Source of the DNA: Rhodamnia argentea
Taxonomy: Eukaryota; Streptophyta; Magnoliopsida; Myrtales; Myrtaceae
Direction of reading: 5' to 3'
NCBI RefSeq assembly: GCF_020921035.1
Contig: NC_063156.1
Coordinates: forward strand, 27,762,283 to 27,826,282
Length of the DNA stretch: 64,000 bases
Positions 46,343-60,123 of the stretch are shown piece after piece (position 1 is the first letter of the stretch; every line of letters begins with the position of its first letter). Under the pieces are notes generated by a model, which had not been told where the DNA came from, ran no database searches, and was given only the letters and a program-made list of their open reading frames with translations. Position numbers and translations under genes: made by a program.

Positions 46343-48706
46343 CCATTCCCATCACTCTCCCTCCCTTGCTTTTTACCGGCTTTTCTCCTATTTTTCTTTT
46401 TCCATTCTTTTTTTATTTTTTCCTTCTTTTCGTGCTCTTCGGTTTTTTTTTTTTTTTTTTTCATTTCCTCGTCACTTTCTTGTCCGCATCCGACATCATC
46501 ATCGGGTAACCTCAGTTTTGGTGTCGGAGCAAGTACCCGTTTTTTTTTACCGAGGGTGAAAGATGTAAATTCGTGTAATCCAGCAACGAAATACCTGAAA
46601 AATAAACAAAAATTACAAAAACGATCTACGAGCTTTTGCTTAATTCTCTCCATCCATGTCTTTTCTTCGTTGATGAATTTGTTCATTCAAAGCACGACCG
46701 CTCCATCATAGTCTAATCCCGCGTATTCCTTTGCACCCCGGCAAGGTCCGACCAATGGAAACTCGCGGTATGCTCTCCACGCCCACTCGATGATTGGCTA
46801 CGTGTTCGGTATCATCATCTTTTCAGAGGGCTATCCTCCGTTTGTTGACATAAACTCCATGCGAGCAGAGAAAACTAGATACTGAAGTGCGAAAGCCTTC
46901 TCTTGATAGTGGGGAGAAAAATTGTCATCGCACTATCTACAAGGAGAAGTTCCAGCAAGGTAAAAGTTGAGATTTCGTGACTTTGCTTCTCTTCCCATCT
47001 TGAATGGAAAAAGGAGAAGTGGCTTGATCAATATCATTGCGAAACTTTTAATTTTTTTTCAATGTGATTAGCGAACAATTTTGAAGAAAATAAAATTTTC
47101 ACTTATTTGTCACCAATCGAAGGAAATATTTTGTGCAGATATATATATTTAAGGACAATGAGGGCGCCTCATATGTTTGAGTGGGGACAAGTGCCACCCT
47201 TGAACATTGCATTTTTTGTAGTTAATATATATTATTCTTGTGATAAGAATTAATTCACTTCATGCGCCAAATGTAACCCTTGTTTTGCACCATTCTTATG
47301 CCAATTTATGCTTAGAATTTACATATTAACATTTGAATGTAAAGAAAACTCCACATTTGACATACTCAAGGTTCTGATTAATATTAGTCATTGCAAGTAA
47401 TTTTTACGATAAAGTAATCAATGTGACGTTCTGACTTATCATATTTCGTTTCTTATGCTACTAAAGCACGTAATTTATACAATTTATTTTGGTAAATGTA
47501 CTTGTATTGTTAATGGTATGGTTGGAAATTTCTTTAATAGGAAAGACTTATCGTTTATAATAAAGAAGAAATGAGGAGAAAGGGAACGAAGAGGGGCAGG
47601 TAATAAATAGGTAGCAAGATAAATGGAGAGTATGAAAAAAAAATCTTATAAGAAAAATGCTCAACTTTATGCGAATTAGAGTCATTGGAAGGTTAGTGAG
47701 TGTTTGATTCAATTTTTGAATTTTAGTTTATGATTATTGTTTTTAACATTGTGTGATTGTTTTGCATAAAGCACCTACAACCTTTAAAAGCGAAGGGTGA
47801 AAAGAACGCCCATCGAGGAGTGAAATAGAACATCATACCGTGAGCTCCCAAGCAGTGAGACACTAACCATGTGCCCGTTGAAGAATGAGCCATTGCCCGA
47901 CATCTCCATAATATCTAACAAGTCAAGTCTTATGTCGGTCATATAGAACACTTACACATAAAAAAAAAGGGCTGAAGAAACCGGTCCATGACTTAACATC
48001 GGTGGAATGCTACCTCGATTCCTTGTAAGATCAATAAAGCCAAAGATTCCCATCACTAATCGGAGTACGTGGATTACCCATATTTTAGGATTGATTTTTA
48101 AAGCCATCTCAATTTCTTAAATTACTTGTAAATTAGAAAATTATCTTTTTTCCCATGGAAATTTCAAATGTGGCTTTTATTGCCTATGATTATGCACACT
48201 TGACTTTTTGGTTTGACTTCTTATCGAATGTGATTTTGGTTTTCCACTTTCAAAGTTCAAGTGGGATTATTAATCATTGTAGCAATTGTCCATATTTATT
48301 AAGTCTATCTATATCTATGATATAAATGTACTTAGGTTTCTCTATAGTTATTTCAACATCGAAAACTTTATTTAGACATTTAAATAGCATTTTGATATGC
48401 TAAAGCTTGTGGATTTGAGTGACTTAATATTTTTAACATTTATTTTATGTTGTTTATGTCGGAAATAAGATGTCTCGACGAACAAAAATGTAACCTAAAA
48501 ATTCGTTTGGTTAATCTTTTGAATTGAATACACAAAAACTCTTATCAAATTGGACAGTTTGTGTGCATATATATCTGAGGATTAATCTAGTTGAAATGTT
48601 TAGATAACCTGTATTATCGTCGAAAACAAAAAGAAATGACAAGCACAATGAGTATCTTAGTATTTTGATCTTGGCGTATGCTTTTTCTAGGTGAAGTTTT
48701 CAATGG
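46343..48706. other. Upstream region of the bHLH gene and AT-rich intergenic DNA
   Basis: Pyrimidine/purine-rich and poly-T stretches to 46560, then AT-rich sequence. No reading frame or RNA gene is recognisable. Confidence 0.5.
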
Positions 48707-49617
48707 GAGAATTACTAAAAAAAATTTAAACATATTGCAATTGTGACAATTCAGTCATAAATCTTTTTTAACCAATTCAATTCTAAACTTTTGTATTTGT
48801 ACCAATTTAGTCCATTTGGTTGGCTGGCGCTAACATGAACTTTTTAAAATAATATTTTAATAGTTTTTTTTTTTAATTTTATGACTTTTTTCTTTTTTCT
48901 TTAGCTTTTTTCCCTAAACCCTTAGGGTCGAAGGGCCGCAACGCCCTCACCCGGTGCGTTGCAGCCCTCGCCTAGCCATATCTAGCGGGGGTCACGACGT
49001 TCTCACCAATCTAGGCAAGCAAGGCCATTGCCAAGCCCGGGCAAGGGCGTCGTGGCTCTCACCGGCCCTAAGGTTCATGGGAAAAAAGCTAAAGGAAAAA
49101 CAAAAAACAATAGTTTTTGTGTTTGTACTTGTATTTGTACCAATTTAGTCCACTTGGTTGGTTGGCGCTGACGTGGACTTTTTAAAATAATATTTTAATA
49201 GTTTTTTGAATTTTATGATTTTTTTTCTTTAGCTTTTTTCCCTAAACCCTTAGGGTCAAAGGGCCGCGACGCCCTTGCCCAGTGCATTGCGGCCCTCACC
49301 TAGCCATATCTAGTGAGGGTCACGACGCTCTCACCAATCTGGGGGAGTGAGGCCGTCGCCAAGCTCAGGCGAGGGCGTCGCGGCTCTCACCGGCCCTAAG
49401 GGTTTAGGGGAAAAAAGCTAAAGGAAAAAAATATAATAAGAACCCAAAAAATAAGTAAAGTATTATTTAAAAAATTCACATTAGTGCCGATCCCGCCAGC
49501 CGGACAAACGAACTAAATTGACACAAATACAAAAGGTATATGATTGATTGGCAAAAAAAAATTAAAACTGAATTGGCACAATTACAATAGATTTAAGACT
49601 TTTGTGATAATTTTCTC
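48707..49617. mobile_element. Foldback element with internally duplicated core
   Basis: Left end gagaattactaaaaaaaa... attgcaattgtgacaattcag and right end ctgaattggcacaattacaat... gataattttctc are inverted repeats of at least 100 bp. The core is present twice in tandem (about 48895-49100 and 49215-49425). Each begins ccctaaacccttagggtc and closes with the inverse (ggccctaaggttcatggg in the first, ggccctaagggtttaggg in the second), with GC-rich cgcctagccatatctag words between. No transposase frame. Target duplication not certain. Truncated relatives are at 24036 and 37040. Confidence 0.7.
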
Positions 49618-50454
49618 AATATTCAACTCGCTGCTTTTTGACCAAATAACAGTCAGTTCCAATCTCTATCCCCTAGCTTCACAGCAATGCTTATTGTTTA
49701 TAATTGCCAATCTTATCTTGCACTAAAGCTTTATGCAGATCGTAAATTTTGGAAAATAACTCAATAATGTCATGAGCCAGATAGAATATAAACTAAAATT
49801 TGACTTGATGGCTCAAATGTTCAATTGCTTGTGTTTAATTTTGTGGTAATCCATAGTCTAATCTTGGGAAGAGCCGTCAAATAACAAAGAGCGTGATTAT
49901 TGAAACGTCATAACCCATTAATATTGCTAATGCGTTTTACCTATGGAGCGATCGGAGTGAAATGGAAGTACAAGATAAAAGAGTAATGTTGGAGTGTAAG
50001 TGGACATTAACACAAGTAGATCATATTCAATCACCCAATAAGAGTTCGCAACGTCGTTTTGGTGAATCGATTATGTAAGTTAGTGTCGGTATCTCTAATT
50101 TTATTCGAGATAAAACCGACTTCCCGTCCCACTTTGGTTCTAATCATACTTAAACGACCGGGAAATCCTAATGAAAAAAGGGGGAAAAAGGAGAAGGTAC
50201 TCTTAGATTGAATGACACCGAAGTGAAATGGGTTTTATCCATATCAAAAGCTAGTAATTGCGTTTAAAACGTAAGCTTATTATTCACTGGTAAGTTTGGA
50301 AACATCATTTCAGTACCATGAAGATATCCTTACCATCAATTCACACAAGATCTCGTCCCCTAATATCCATTTTATAATTTGTCTAGAGAACTTGAAAAGG
50401 AATAGGAAAAGAAAAGTATCAAACCCCAATTCTAATACCTAGTGAAAAAATGCT
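49618..50454. other. Intergenic, nothing seen
   Basis: AT-rich, with no gene-like frame on either strand. Confidence 0.5.
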
Positions 50455-50850
50455 TGAAAGAGATAATAACATAAATGATCCCTAAACTTTTAATTTGTTC
50501 AATATGATTCTTGAATATTACCCAAATGAGCAATGTGGTCTCCAAACTTTTAATTTGTTTAATGCGATCCCCGAACTTTTGATACATGTTCGGTTAAGTC
50601 ATAAATTGTATGAAAATATTCAATGATGCATTCTATTAATTCAAGTTCAGGGACAATATTGAACATTTTTATATATTCTAGGGACTAAATTGAACATGTA
50701 CGTGAAGTCCACGGATCATATTAAATAATTTAAAAGTTCAGGAACGACATTGCCCATTAGACTAAAGTTCAAGGATCAAATTGAACAAATCAAAAGTCCA
50801 TGGGCCACATTGTTTATTTGGCCAAAGTTCATGGACCATTTGCAATTTTC
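50455..50850. repeat. Inverted-repeat (MITE-like) element
   Basis: The left part repeats words such as ccctaaacttttaatttgtt and gatccccgaac. The right part has their inverses (aagttcaaggatcaaattg, aagttcatggaccatttgc). The block could fold into a long imperfect hairpin of nearly 400 bases. No coding potential. Confidence 0.55.
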
Positions 50851-52240
50851 CTTCCCAAAATTACCCAATTATTTCCACTATTGTTCCCCAATTTCCTCTT
50901 TTATGGTAAAAGAGGTCATCGATCTAATAAGTACGCTTTTCTACCAGCATCATTTGATGGCCAACAACATCATGCCCAAGAATGGAAAATGCTCCTTATC
51001 TTCACATCATCTCTCTCTCTCTCTCTCCAAAATTCCCAAACCCTTGAACTTGCCCTCTCATTGCTCCTTTCAACAATGATTCCCACTGCCAAAAAGTTTT
51101 AGTGTGACACCTAAAATCCCTCCCATTTCCCCTTGTCCCCATCCACACTCTCCCACACATGCCAATCTTCTTCTTTTTATGGCCTCCAAGTGTTCAAAAT
51201 CAATATGCAGTCTCCATTCCCTTCCCCCCCTCTTTTCTATGCTCATTTGAGTGGCATTTGAGGACCATGATTTGGACTTGAATGACTCGTCCATCCTTGG
51301 GTCCATTTCACTCCCTTTTATCTCTCATGATAGTGCAAGTTCTTGTGTTCCCATGGCACATTCATTAGCAAAATGCTTTCTCTTCTCTTTTTTCCTTTTT
51401 TGGCCCTTTTTATTTCCCTTCTCACGACGGCTCAACATATATATCGAAACCCCATGATGTGTGTTTCGGCCACGCCATATCTTATGATCATGCATACTGG
51501 CAATCGATTTTCATGCCACCCTTTCGATAAACATTCCTTTGTGCAACAATAATGACACATAAATTTGTGGAGCTAGCTAGCTCTCAGCTGTATTTGCTGG
51601 TCATAAAGAGCAAAACTACAAAATTAATTGAACTCTGAGGGTGTGGAATCATTGTAAATTACATGATTATCTATCAAAAGGAGAGGGAGAAAAGGAAAAA
51701 AGGAGATCGCTCAAAAGCAATGCTCCTTTTGTAGATAAATTTGTATGGACTGAAGTCATTTAAGAGAGAGTACATTCAGCTCCTTGTAGGTGACAATGAT
51801 TAATAAAGGGCATAATCATATTTATCTTTTGCTAATCCTTAATAATATATATATCTTTTAGGGATGTGGTTAAAAGTTACACCAATGTTAGAACAAGGAT
51901 GATTTGGGCGTAAAAAGCTCCTAATCTCAAAGATTTTGTGAGTCAACTATAGGCAGCAGCATGATTGCAACTGTTGCACTCCAAAAGGAATAAACTTGGA
52001 CATTATTCTAAGAACGAGGGTTTCTACGCTTTAGTCAACGGCCTCACCTTTAATTTCTTGGATAATACGTTTCTCCATTTAATTATGGTAATTCTCATAT
52101 GTTTTTGCAGTAATTATCCTATGGAAAATTACACCAGCCGTCCTAAACACTTGTTCGATACGCATCAAGTCCTAATCATTTCAATATGCGCAACCATGTC
52201 TTAAAACTTATTGAATTCGGTACAATCAAGTTCTTATGGC
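50851..52240. other. Intergenic with short unconvincing frames
   Basis: Open frames of 60-110 codons overlap on both strands near 50.8-51.5 kb without recognisable motifs. A (CT)n run is at 51010-51030. Confidence 0.4.
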
Positions 52241-52740
52241 AATCGTCCAAAGCAAATTTGTTGATATGCTATGCCAAAATCTGACATAGCATCGTCTTTA
52301 TTTTTTTTTAGCACATTGGCGTCACGCTAAAAAAAGTCAATTTTTTTTTTATAAAAGAAAAATAGAAGCAAAAAAGTATGAAAATTTTTTAAAAAAAAAA
52401 TCATACAGAGAGAGAGCTGGGGTGGGGTGATGGCTTTCGAAGATTGGGGACAGTGGCACCGGCCCCTAGTCACCGCCACCGGGGGCGTCGGTGAGAGCAT
52501 GCGAGCCCTTGCCGGCGGCGTGAGGTCACTCACTCTTTATTCAAAAATTGGTTGTTTAGTACTACTACAATTCTTTTGGTTTCTTGGCTTTTTTTAAAAA
52601 AAAAAAAAATTAGCTTTTTCCATGTGGTGCCACGTAAGCTGCCACATCTGCAAAAATAGATTAAAATACGCCACACAGAATTCCAGGGTATGGCGTTAGC
52701 GAATTTAAATTGATTTTAGCCTACTTTCGCATTTGCCCGA
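52241..52740. repeat. Probable non-autonomous repeat with GC-rich core
   Basis: A tatgctatgccaaaatctgacatagcatcg hairpin-like word, A/T homopolymers and a GC-rich core (52415-52525) with caccggcccctagtcaccgc. The make-up is that of a decayed MITE or foldback element. Ends not defined. Confidence 0.3.
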
Positions 52741-55700
52741 GTTCATCCGTCAAGAAGATTATCTGCGGCAGGGCTTTTGACTCTCAAAGCTTTGGAAGTT
52801 TGCTGGCTCCATAATTAACGGAGCCCTCGCAACCATTTCAGGAAGATAAACGTGCCTAGAGGGATTTCGAAGTAATTCAATCTCTTGTAATAAATCTTTT
52901 TACGTAAACGTTAGCGTAGACAACATTAATCGGAATGCGGATGTGAGGTTGACTAATTTTATGTGGACACCGATAGAGGAAATTGTCTAATCAGTTCTAA
53001 ATCTATTACACATATGTCAATTCAACCCTAAACTTTCTAAATTTTTTTTTTCAATTTTGCGAAATTCCGTGTACTACTTCATGCCAATTTTTGTCAGAAA
53101 TCGGTGATATAGTGGCATGCCGAATTCCCAACTAAATTCCTGGGAACGACTATATTGAAATATCGCGCAAAGATTTACGAATAAATTAGCAAAATTAAAA
53201 AATTTATGATTAAATTAGCGCTACAACTGGGTCGAGTCTGTCGACGGCCGATGGCAAATGGCATGCGGGTTTTTCACGTACGTGGAATCGGTGAAAATGA
53301 GATGAGTATAGCCGTGAAATTGTGCCCCAAAAAATGAGGTGAAAACAAAGCAGGATCATGAATGAGCACAAGAGGACAAAGGGCTTCGACACATTCAATT
53401 CCTAATTGAGTGAGCCCATGATGTGGTCTAATTCCTAAAGATGATGTAAGGATTATGTAAGGATGCCAATTTAGAAACAAAAGTAAGATGGTGGACACAA
53501 CAGAGGTGTTGGATGTACGATTGGGACTCCAAGGACTACAATCTCTATGCAATCCACTGTTGTCAATTTCTTTTTTTTTTTTTCCCACTCTCAATCATGA
53601 ATTACTTTTTACCGGTAAATGGGCGAAAAAAGGGGCGATCGGCGCTGGAGATCGGCGCCAACGACTCCCTCGGTAAATCGCCAAACGTGAAATGTTACCG
53701 TTTTTTTACTAATCTAAATATTTGTTATAGCAAGTCGTGGATTGGAGAAATGTCGTGCGCCAAAAACGCTCGCCCACCCATCCATTTCTCTAAAGAAGGA
53801 AATCCTTATTTCGCGGATTTTCTCTCATGTCAAATAAACAAAGCCGCCTCTATTTTCGTTGCTATAGACAGTTATAGTTTGAAAAATTGACTAAATATCC
53901 AAATTAACAATGATGAAATAGCCGTGCAAAAGAAAAAAATGACAATTTTCATGGGGTTCCACTTAAAATAAAAACAAGAGAAAATTGAGCTCAAAACGTG
54001 CTAGGTTGTCAACTTCAAAACCTTAATTATACTCGTGGTCCTACTAAATCTTATGAAGGGATGGGGAATCTGATGATGGAATACCAGCTAGAGATTTAGT
54101 ATAGTTTAATTGGCGGCCCATATAAATTCATTATGCGATCAAAGTAAGCTCCTTTGCTTTTGGCCAAAAAATTAACCCAGCTCTTAATCTAACTACTTTT
54201 AGTTTTGGTAAATTCTAAACTCAATGCTAAAGGGTAACTCAGGTTAAACCCGGTTTAACCTCGACTTGGCCGTTCGACTGGGGCTAGCCAACATTTCGTT
54301 GGAAGTAAATCTGCAATTCTAAATTTCCCCGCGTTGAAACGCAATCAAGTCATTATATTTCGAAAGGTTGCAGTCATTATTCTAATAGCTTAAACTTTCG
54401 GAGTATTACGGCCAGTGCGTGTGCCGGTCTGGACCGATCGCTTACGTCTCCTTTCACTCATTCATGGGTTCCTTTCGAATCGGTCTTTCCGCATCTAACT
54501 CGAAGATGAATGCAGAGACAACTTTCCAGGTTCTATACCGGTTGGATTAACACATCCCATCCATTTTCTTTTCCTTAAAACAATGAATAGTTGTTCTGCT
54601 AGTCATCCTAAGAACCATGCATCAGGAAAGGTGTGTCTCTCATGGGAAAAAACAAAAGCAAAGATGATCAGATGGATGCTGGAGTCAATAGACAGTTCGA
54701 TGTCCCATGATCTCAAATGATGCGGCTGCTGCACAAAAGGGCAGCAAAGACGCCTTTGAAATCCATTACCATATTTCTTGCCCCAGAAAGTGTTCCCTAC
54801 CCACCCCGAACCGAATCGAGAAATACAAATTTGCTTTGCCTTTTTCTCAAGGGTCCATTTTGGCTTTTGCACGATCACACTGTTCTGCTCTGGTTGCTGT
54901 CGGGTTTGCATGCGTTTGTCCTTGGGAGCCAAAACCCCTTTCGGATCTACATAGGAAAGGAAAACCCTAGGGCGCTTCATGAACGGCATATACAAACCGG
55001 GGTGGCGCATCGGTTAGGCCTTGCTTCAGACCCGCCTTGTCGAACTGCTCGGATGCGCTCTAGCTACTACACCTGTGTCGCGTGTGCCGGACAATGTCTC
55101 GTGAAGGGAAGAAGCTTTAGACGCACATAACTGCTCGTTCTCTAGATTGGATGTGATTCGAAATCCGACCGAAATTGATGTTGGAATTCCCTGAAATTTT
55201 CCCTGGAACCATACCCTCCTAGCGTAAGGATAGCACGGTGTGATCTGGATGTAACATTGCGTTCGGATGTTGATTGGATCCTACCTACTACATTTTTATA
55301 TAACTCACGCTTTGCACCTTGTGATTCTTATAACCGTTCCAACCTTTCTCGAATTATTTTGGATACCGAGAGTTTTGGGAAATCCAAGGGGCACAATGCA
55401 AGATTTTGAAACTGCAAGTACGCCAATTGCACGTTAAGGAAAAGTTTGAGGATGCGGTACTGTAATTTACCCTTTTTCCTAACGACCCCTTTTCTTTTTT
55501 CTTATTCCTTTGCATGCCCAAGAAACACAGCTAAAAACTTTCCCAAGCTTATGGCTGACCAGTGGTGCCCAGAGAGTTTTTAAGTGACTTCGCGTATGAA
55601 TTTGGATCCGAAATACGTGTAACTTGTATCGATCAAACAGAGGTAAAACCGAGGGCAGAATGCCCTGCCTTTATCAGCAGATATGTTCATCCCACTCGTG

Positions 55701-56471
55701 CTAACAGCGGTTGGTTGCTATATCGGGTTGTCGATGATTGGATTGGCTTCCAACAGTCTTACTTACACGATCACGTATCAAGTCATTCCAAGCAAAGGTG
55801 GAGGTTGGAGTTGATTCCGAGCTAGACAGTTTAACATGCAAAAATATTGGATATCTGATGCATGAATTTTGATTGACCATTTGGTAGATTCAGTGAAGCA
55901 TGGCCAACTCCTTTTGATCGGCTCTGGCTTAGTCAATCTTATCAAATTTTCTCTCGTGTTATTCATGTCATGATAACAGAAGCCTTCAGTTTGCGGTGTT
56001 GAATCTAAAATCTACAACAGAGCTGCAGAAAGATATTAGTGGCAGCACAGACATGACCAGGTTCGTTTTGTTGATAAAAATGCACGAAAATAAATACCGA
56101 GACAGAATTTAGTCGAAGGTTATGCCTTACAGCGCATCTATCAATAAAGAATTGCTCAAGCCAATTGATTCTTGGGCATCTCTACAATAGAACTGAGTAA
56201 AATGATTGAACCCTCACATTGCCCAGACAGAGAAGCAGAATATTCACCAGCTGGAAGAATGCAGGTTCAAATGATTAATCACTAATTTCAAGGTTATAAA
56301 TTAGGTGCCGCCGCGACTCGTCCCTAGTAACAGCATCCACACCTAAACGCGCAGCAGCATACAAAAAAGGCAAAAGAAGATTGAACATTTACAATTGGCA
56401 GATGAAGAGTTTCTTCAGCATTCTCGGTGCTAATCTGATCCTAGCTTCCACAAAATCTAGCACAAATGCTG
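52741..56471. other. Intergenic, no supported gene
   Basis: About 3.7 kb of moderate AT content. Frames at 53513-53890 (+), 54603-55010 (-), 54717-55130 (+) and 55562-55825 (+) lack family motifs and partner exons. The part nearest 56471 includes the 3' untranslated region of CDT1. Confidence 0.4.
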
Positions 56472-59400
56472 TCACTTCGTTTCGGCAAGCCGTTGCCGTA
56501 CAGAATCAGGATCTGACATTTTGTTGACGCTGCAAATAAGAAGCTTCTCCGTCAAGTGCCGATATATGAAATGAAAGCTCAGTTGTACGATAAGGACCTC
56601 AAACTTTTGCACATGATCAGTTATTAACTAGGCTTGCTCTAAGTAACAATAAGACAAAGAAAACCTGAAAAGGCGGTCCCCGGTGGAACCTGCCTTCTCG
56701 GAGATCCACTCAGGGACCAGCTCTTTCATCAAATCAAGTTGCTCTTCTACTTCTCCTGTCAAAAAGGCACAAAATGAATCTTCAGAACACTAAACCTTGA
56801 TGGCAACAATACCCAGTGATGTCCCCAAATAGAAAAAAGATAAAAGAAAAAAAAAACCTACTTCTGTCTATCATATCGAAGCGGCTTTTTATAATCTGAT
56901 AAATAAGCTCCTCTCTTGTTATCACGAAGCGCTTGGTAGACTTGAAAAAGAAATGCATCATGTTGAATAGTTGAGGCAGGGCAGCGAGAATTTCCCGCCT
57001 TCTCTTTGCTCGTGAGATGGCTGGATCTTTATCCTCCTTTGCTTTCTTCTCTCTGTCTCTTATCTGCAAGAAGCAACAGAATAACCAATCTTTTGTAATT
57101 TGCATCGCACACAGATTTTAGTAGGATCCAACACAAATTTTAATCTCATCAGATCGGCAATTTACAAATTACTTGCATCAATATAAGTATGGCGCATTTG
57201 CCAGAATGACATGTTCCACTCTATTCGATTTTGCTTGAGTAACACTCAGGAAGTTCATTAAAAGTTTATTAAAGCTGTAGCCTTCAATCAAAGCACTGAA
57301 ACAGAAAAATGGAAGCAATTAGATTGAAGTACTAGCTTTATTGGGAGATGCACATGAGAAGAAATAATGTTCTCTGCATTACTAATTGACTATTCTGACA
57401 AATCTCATTGACGTGCATATCAGGGGAAAGCAAAATAAATAACCTTAAACCGATAAGCCGAAGCTATTATTTGAATCCAAACCACATTATTAGTAGATAT
57501 CCCTTTGAGAGAAAGAAAGGATGGGTTTCGGAATATAAAACATTACCCAGCGTCTCACCTTTTGGAGAAGATCCTGAGGAAGAATGTCATATATATCATC
57601 ATCAGATGGCACTGAGTCCTTTTTCCTCGCTTCATCCTCTGCCGACATGTCCTTAACAGGAGTATCAAACTTCAGTGAACGGGTACGAGGTGGACGCCTA
57701 ACTAACTTATGAGGTGAACTGGCACAATCATCTTCAGGGCTCATGAAACTCCTGTTAGGTGGCTGCAATTCAGGTGTTGCAGCCATTAGCCTCGCTGGAG
57801 TTGAAGCAAGTTTTGCAGGAGTCGATTCAAAACTTGAAATTTTCTGAGGAGAATCATCATTCTTCAATAGATCAATCACTTTACTTGGAGTGGCAATATT
57901 ATTTGAAGGTGGACAAACAACTGGAGCTGCAGAGTCAGCTAAATGTTCGTCGCTGCTCGTCTGTGAAGCCAATTCATCTTCAGGTGGTTCAGAAGAATCT
58001 GCTTCTTCATCATTAGAAACTTCATCCTGCCGTGGCTCCGGAACTGAAAGAGAAGCAAGCCCAAGTGAAACTACAGACATCATCTGGCTAGTGTTTCCCG
58101 ATGTACTTCTCTCGACGTTCTGGGAGAAGCGTCTCCGAAACGATCCAGACAGATGAGACGCTACCACTGGTTGCAATCCTACAGGATCTTCTGTTGATGC
58201 TTCTGCAGGCAAAGAGGCTTTGGACTGCAGTATCTCATTTGAAATTCTATCTTGTGTGTGATTGAAAGGTTCTGGAAGTGGTTCCTCAGGAACTTCATCT
58301 CCCTGATTCAAGAAAACGTTGTTAAGAACACGATTGGCAATCCCATGAAAATAATGTAACTAACCTGAAGTGGAAAGTGTTAAGAACCTCGAGCCACGAA
58401 AAATAGATGAGAGCTAATTCCGTAACTGTCATTGGTGTAAATTTTGAGAGTCCAATGTACCATATGGCTTAGAGACTGTTTCATATTCTAATAAAAACAT
58501 TTGGTTGAATGCTTTTAGAACTAGCAACAGAGGGAATCTAATCATACTAAAGTGTGGATTAAACGCAGCTAATATGCGAACTAAAAGAATGCTTCACAGA
58601 ACGGATCATCAGTCCATCAAATTACCACGCGGTGCTTAAACTTACAGCAAAGTGCAGGGAACACACATAATGACGCCTTTACAAAGTACCTCAGGATGGG
58701 CGTTAACAAATTCTGAGAGCCGGGCACGGAAGAGCTTTCGTAAATTGATCTTGCTATCATCCAAGCTCGTCTTCCCGTCCTTTTGAATCGCGTCAGCATT
58801 CAGACTTATGCAGAGATTCGGCTTCATGCAACTAGTTTGCTCATCAAACGTGAGCACCTTCTTTATCTCAATTGCCTCGGGTAAGATAAACTTCAACTGA
58901 GATAGGTGTCTATGAGTGAACCTCCTGAACCATCAGAAGAAAATCAGGAAAGACAAATCCATAGCTACCTATTCTCTTTAGCTAATGAAGAAAAGCATAA
59001 TCGAGTATCGTGGGAGACAATAAAGACTAAGGTATCTGATTCGGTTTACTTCAGTTCTAGCTCGCCATAGATGAAAAACTAGTAGGGACCGACATTCTGA
59101 CAATCCAACTCCTCACTTCCATGCTATAATCCCTTCCCTCTTCATAGTTCAAATTGTATCATGTAACCAACTGAAAGAAGAAATCAACAAGCTCGGTATT
59201 TCGTCAAAGTTTGCGATTCTTTCATGGCCCCTGATGAAATTATGCACATTTGCACGTTATATAGACAGTAAGGACTGCAAAATGATCACGATCGAATTCG
59301 ATATAACAAGTACTACAATCCAGCTATTTCTTCATCAGCCCAAGAAAATTAATTCTGATCCCACAGAAATTAAACGTGGAGAGAGTTTATCCTCGACGAT

Positions 59401-59960
59401 TCACCTGTCGGTCAAGCACTCGATTTTGGGGCGGATATTCGTGAACGTCGACACCGATCCCTTCAATTTCAACAGCCTCACCGAACTATCCAACCCATCG
59501 AAAAACTGCCCCAACACCTCGTACCTAAACAAATCAATAAACCTTTTTTTTTAACACAAACCCACAATCATTCACAACCAAAATTACATACAACAAAACC
59601 GACTTACTTTTCCGGCAACTTAGTCAACCCAGCAAGAGATCTCTTCGGCTTCCGAGCAGGAGCCTCGTCGGAGAAGATCTGCTTGCGTGCCGACCCGGCC
59701 TCGCGGCCCGCCGGCGGGTCCCGATTGGACGACTCGCGGAGGCTCTCGGCGGCCCGCCTCACGTCCTTGATCGAGAGCGCGACGCCGCGATTCCGAACCC
59801 GGTTCGGGAGGCACGACGGCTTCTCCGGGGTCTTGGAGCTCAAGAGGTCGCCGGCTTTAGCAACGCCATCGTCGCAAGCTCGGACTTTTCTCGAGGTCGA
59901 GCTGAAGGGCTTCTTGGATCTGAAGGCTATGGAAGAGGCTGAATCTGAAGACTGCTCCAT
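56472..59960 (-). CDS. CDT1: DNA replication licensing factor CDT1
   Basis: Seven exons on the - strand: 59608-59960, 59405-59524, 58690-58924, 57559-58302, 56862-57063, 56665-56755 and 56472-56529. All are GT-AG with a continuous frame, 600 aa. CDT1 loads the MCM2-7 helicase at origins together with ORC and CDC6 in G1, in the nucleus. The N-terminus is basic and disordered. The geminin/MCM-binding CDT1 fold spans about residues 115-240, with LDSSVRLLKLKGSVSTF, the TDRRFTH segment and LKFILPEAIEIKKVLTFDEQ. A Ser-rich linker (about 260-470) has many proline-directed sites (TPSK, STPAK, TPAR, TPVK, SSPHK). The C-terminal winged helix lies at about 485-600 and ends SDPDSVRQRLAETK. In Arabidopsis, CDT1a is E2F-regulated and degraded after CDK phosphorylation. 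The TP/SP sites and upstream E2F sites fit that control. Confidence 0.93.
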
Positions 59961-60060
59961 TTTCTGATGATCAAGAGAGGAGATGGACAGACGATGGTGG
60001 CGGATCAGGCGAGTGTATATGGAGTGGACTGAGCATGGGGATGGAGATCCGCTAGGGCTT

Positions 60061-60071
60061 TTTGGCGGGAA
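60061..60071. promoter_or_regulatory. E2F-type site (proximal) upstream of CDT1
   Basis: TTTGGCGGGAA, matching the E2F consensus TTTSGCGS-type, about 100 bp upstream of the CDT1 ATG. Paired with the site at 60112. Confidence 0.7.
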
Positions 60072-60111
60072 GGATGACGTGGAGGCTGAGGTGGCGGGGC
60101 GCCACGTCGGA

Positions 60112-60123
60112 TTTCCCGCGAAA
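60112..60123. promoter_or_regulatory. E2F-type site (distal, palindromic) upstream of CDT1
   Basis: TTTCCCGCGAAA, a perfect TTTCCCGC match on the + strand with a near match on the other strand. It lies about 150 bp upstream of the CDT1 ATG and about 40 bp from the first site. Confidence 0.75.

Noticed and set aside
54998-55070. tRNA-like or SINE-like sequence (ggtggcgcatcggttagg resembles an A box)
   Set aside because: No properly spaced B box, no cloverleaf and no acceptor-stem pairing was found.
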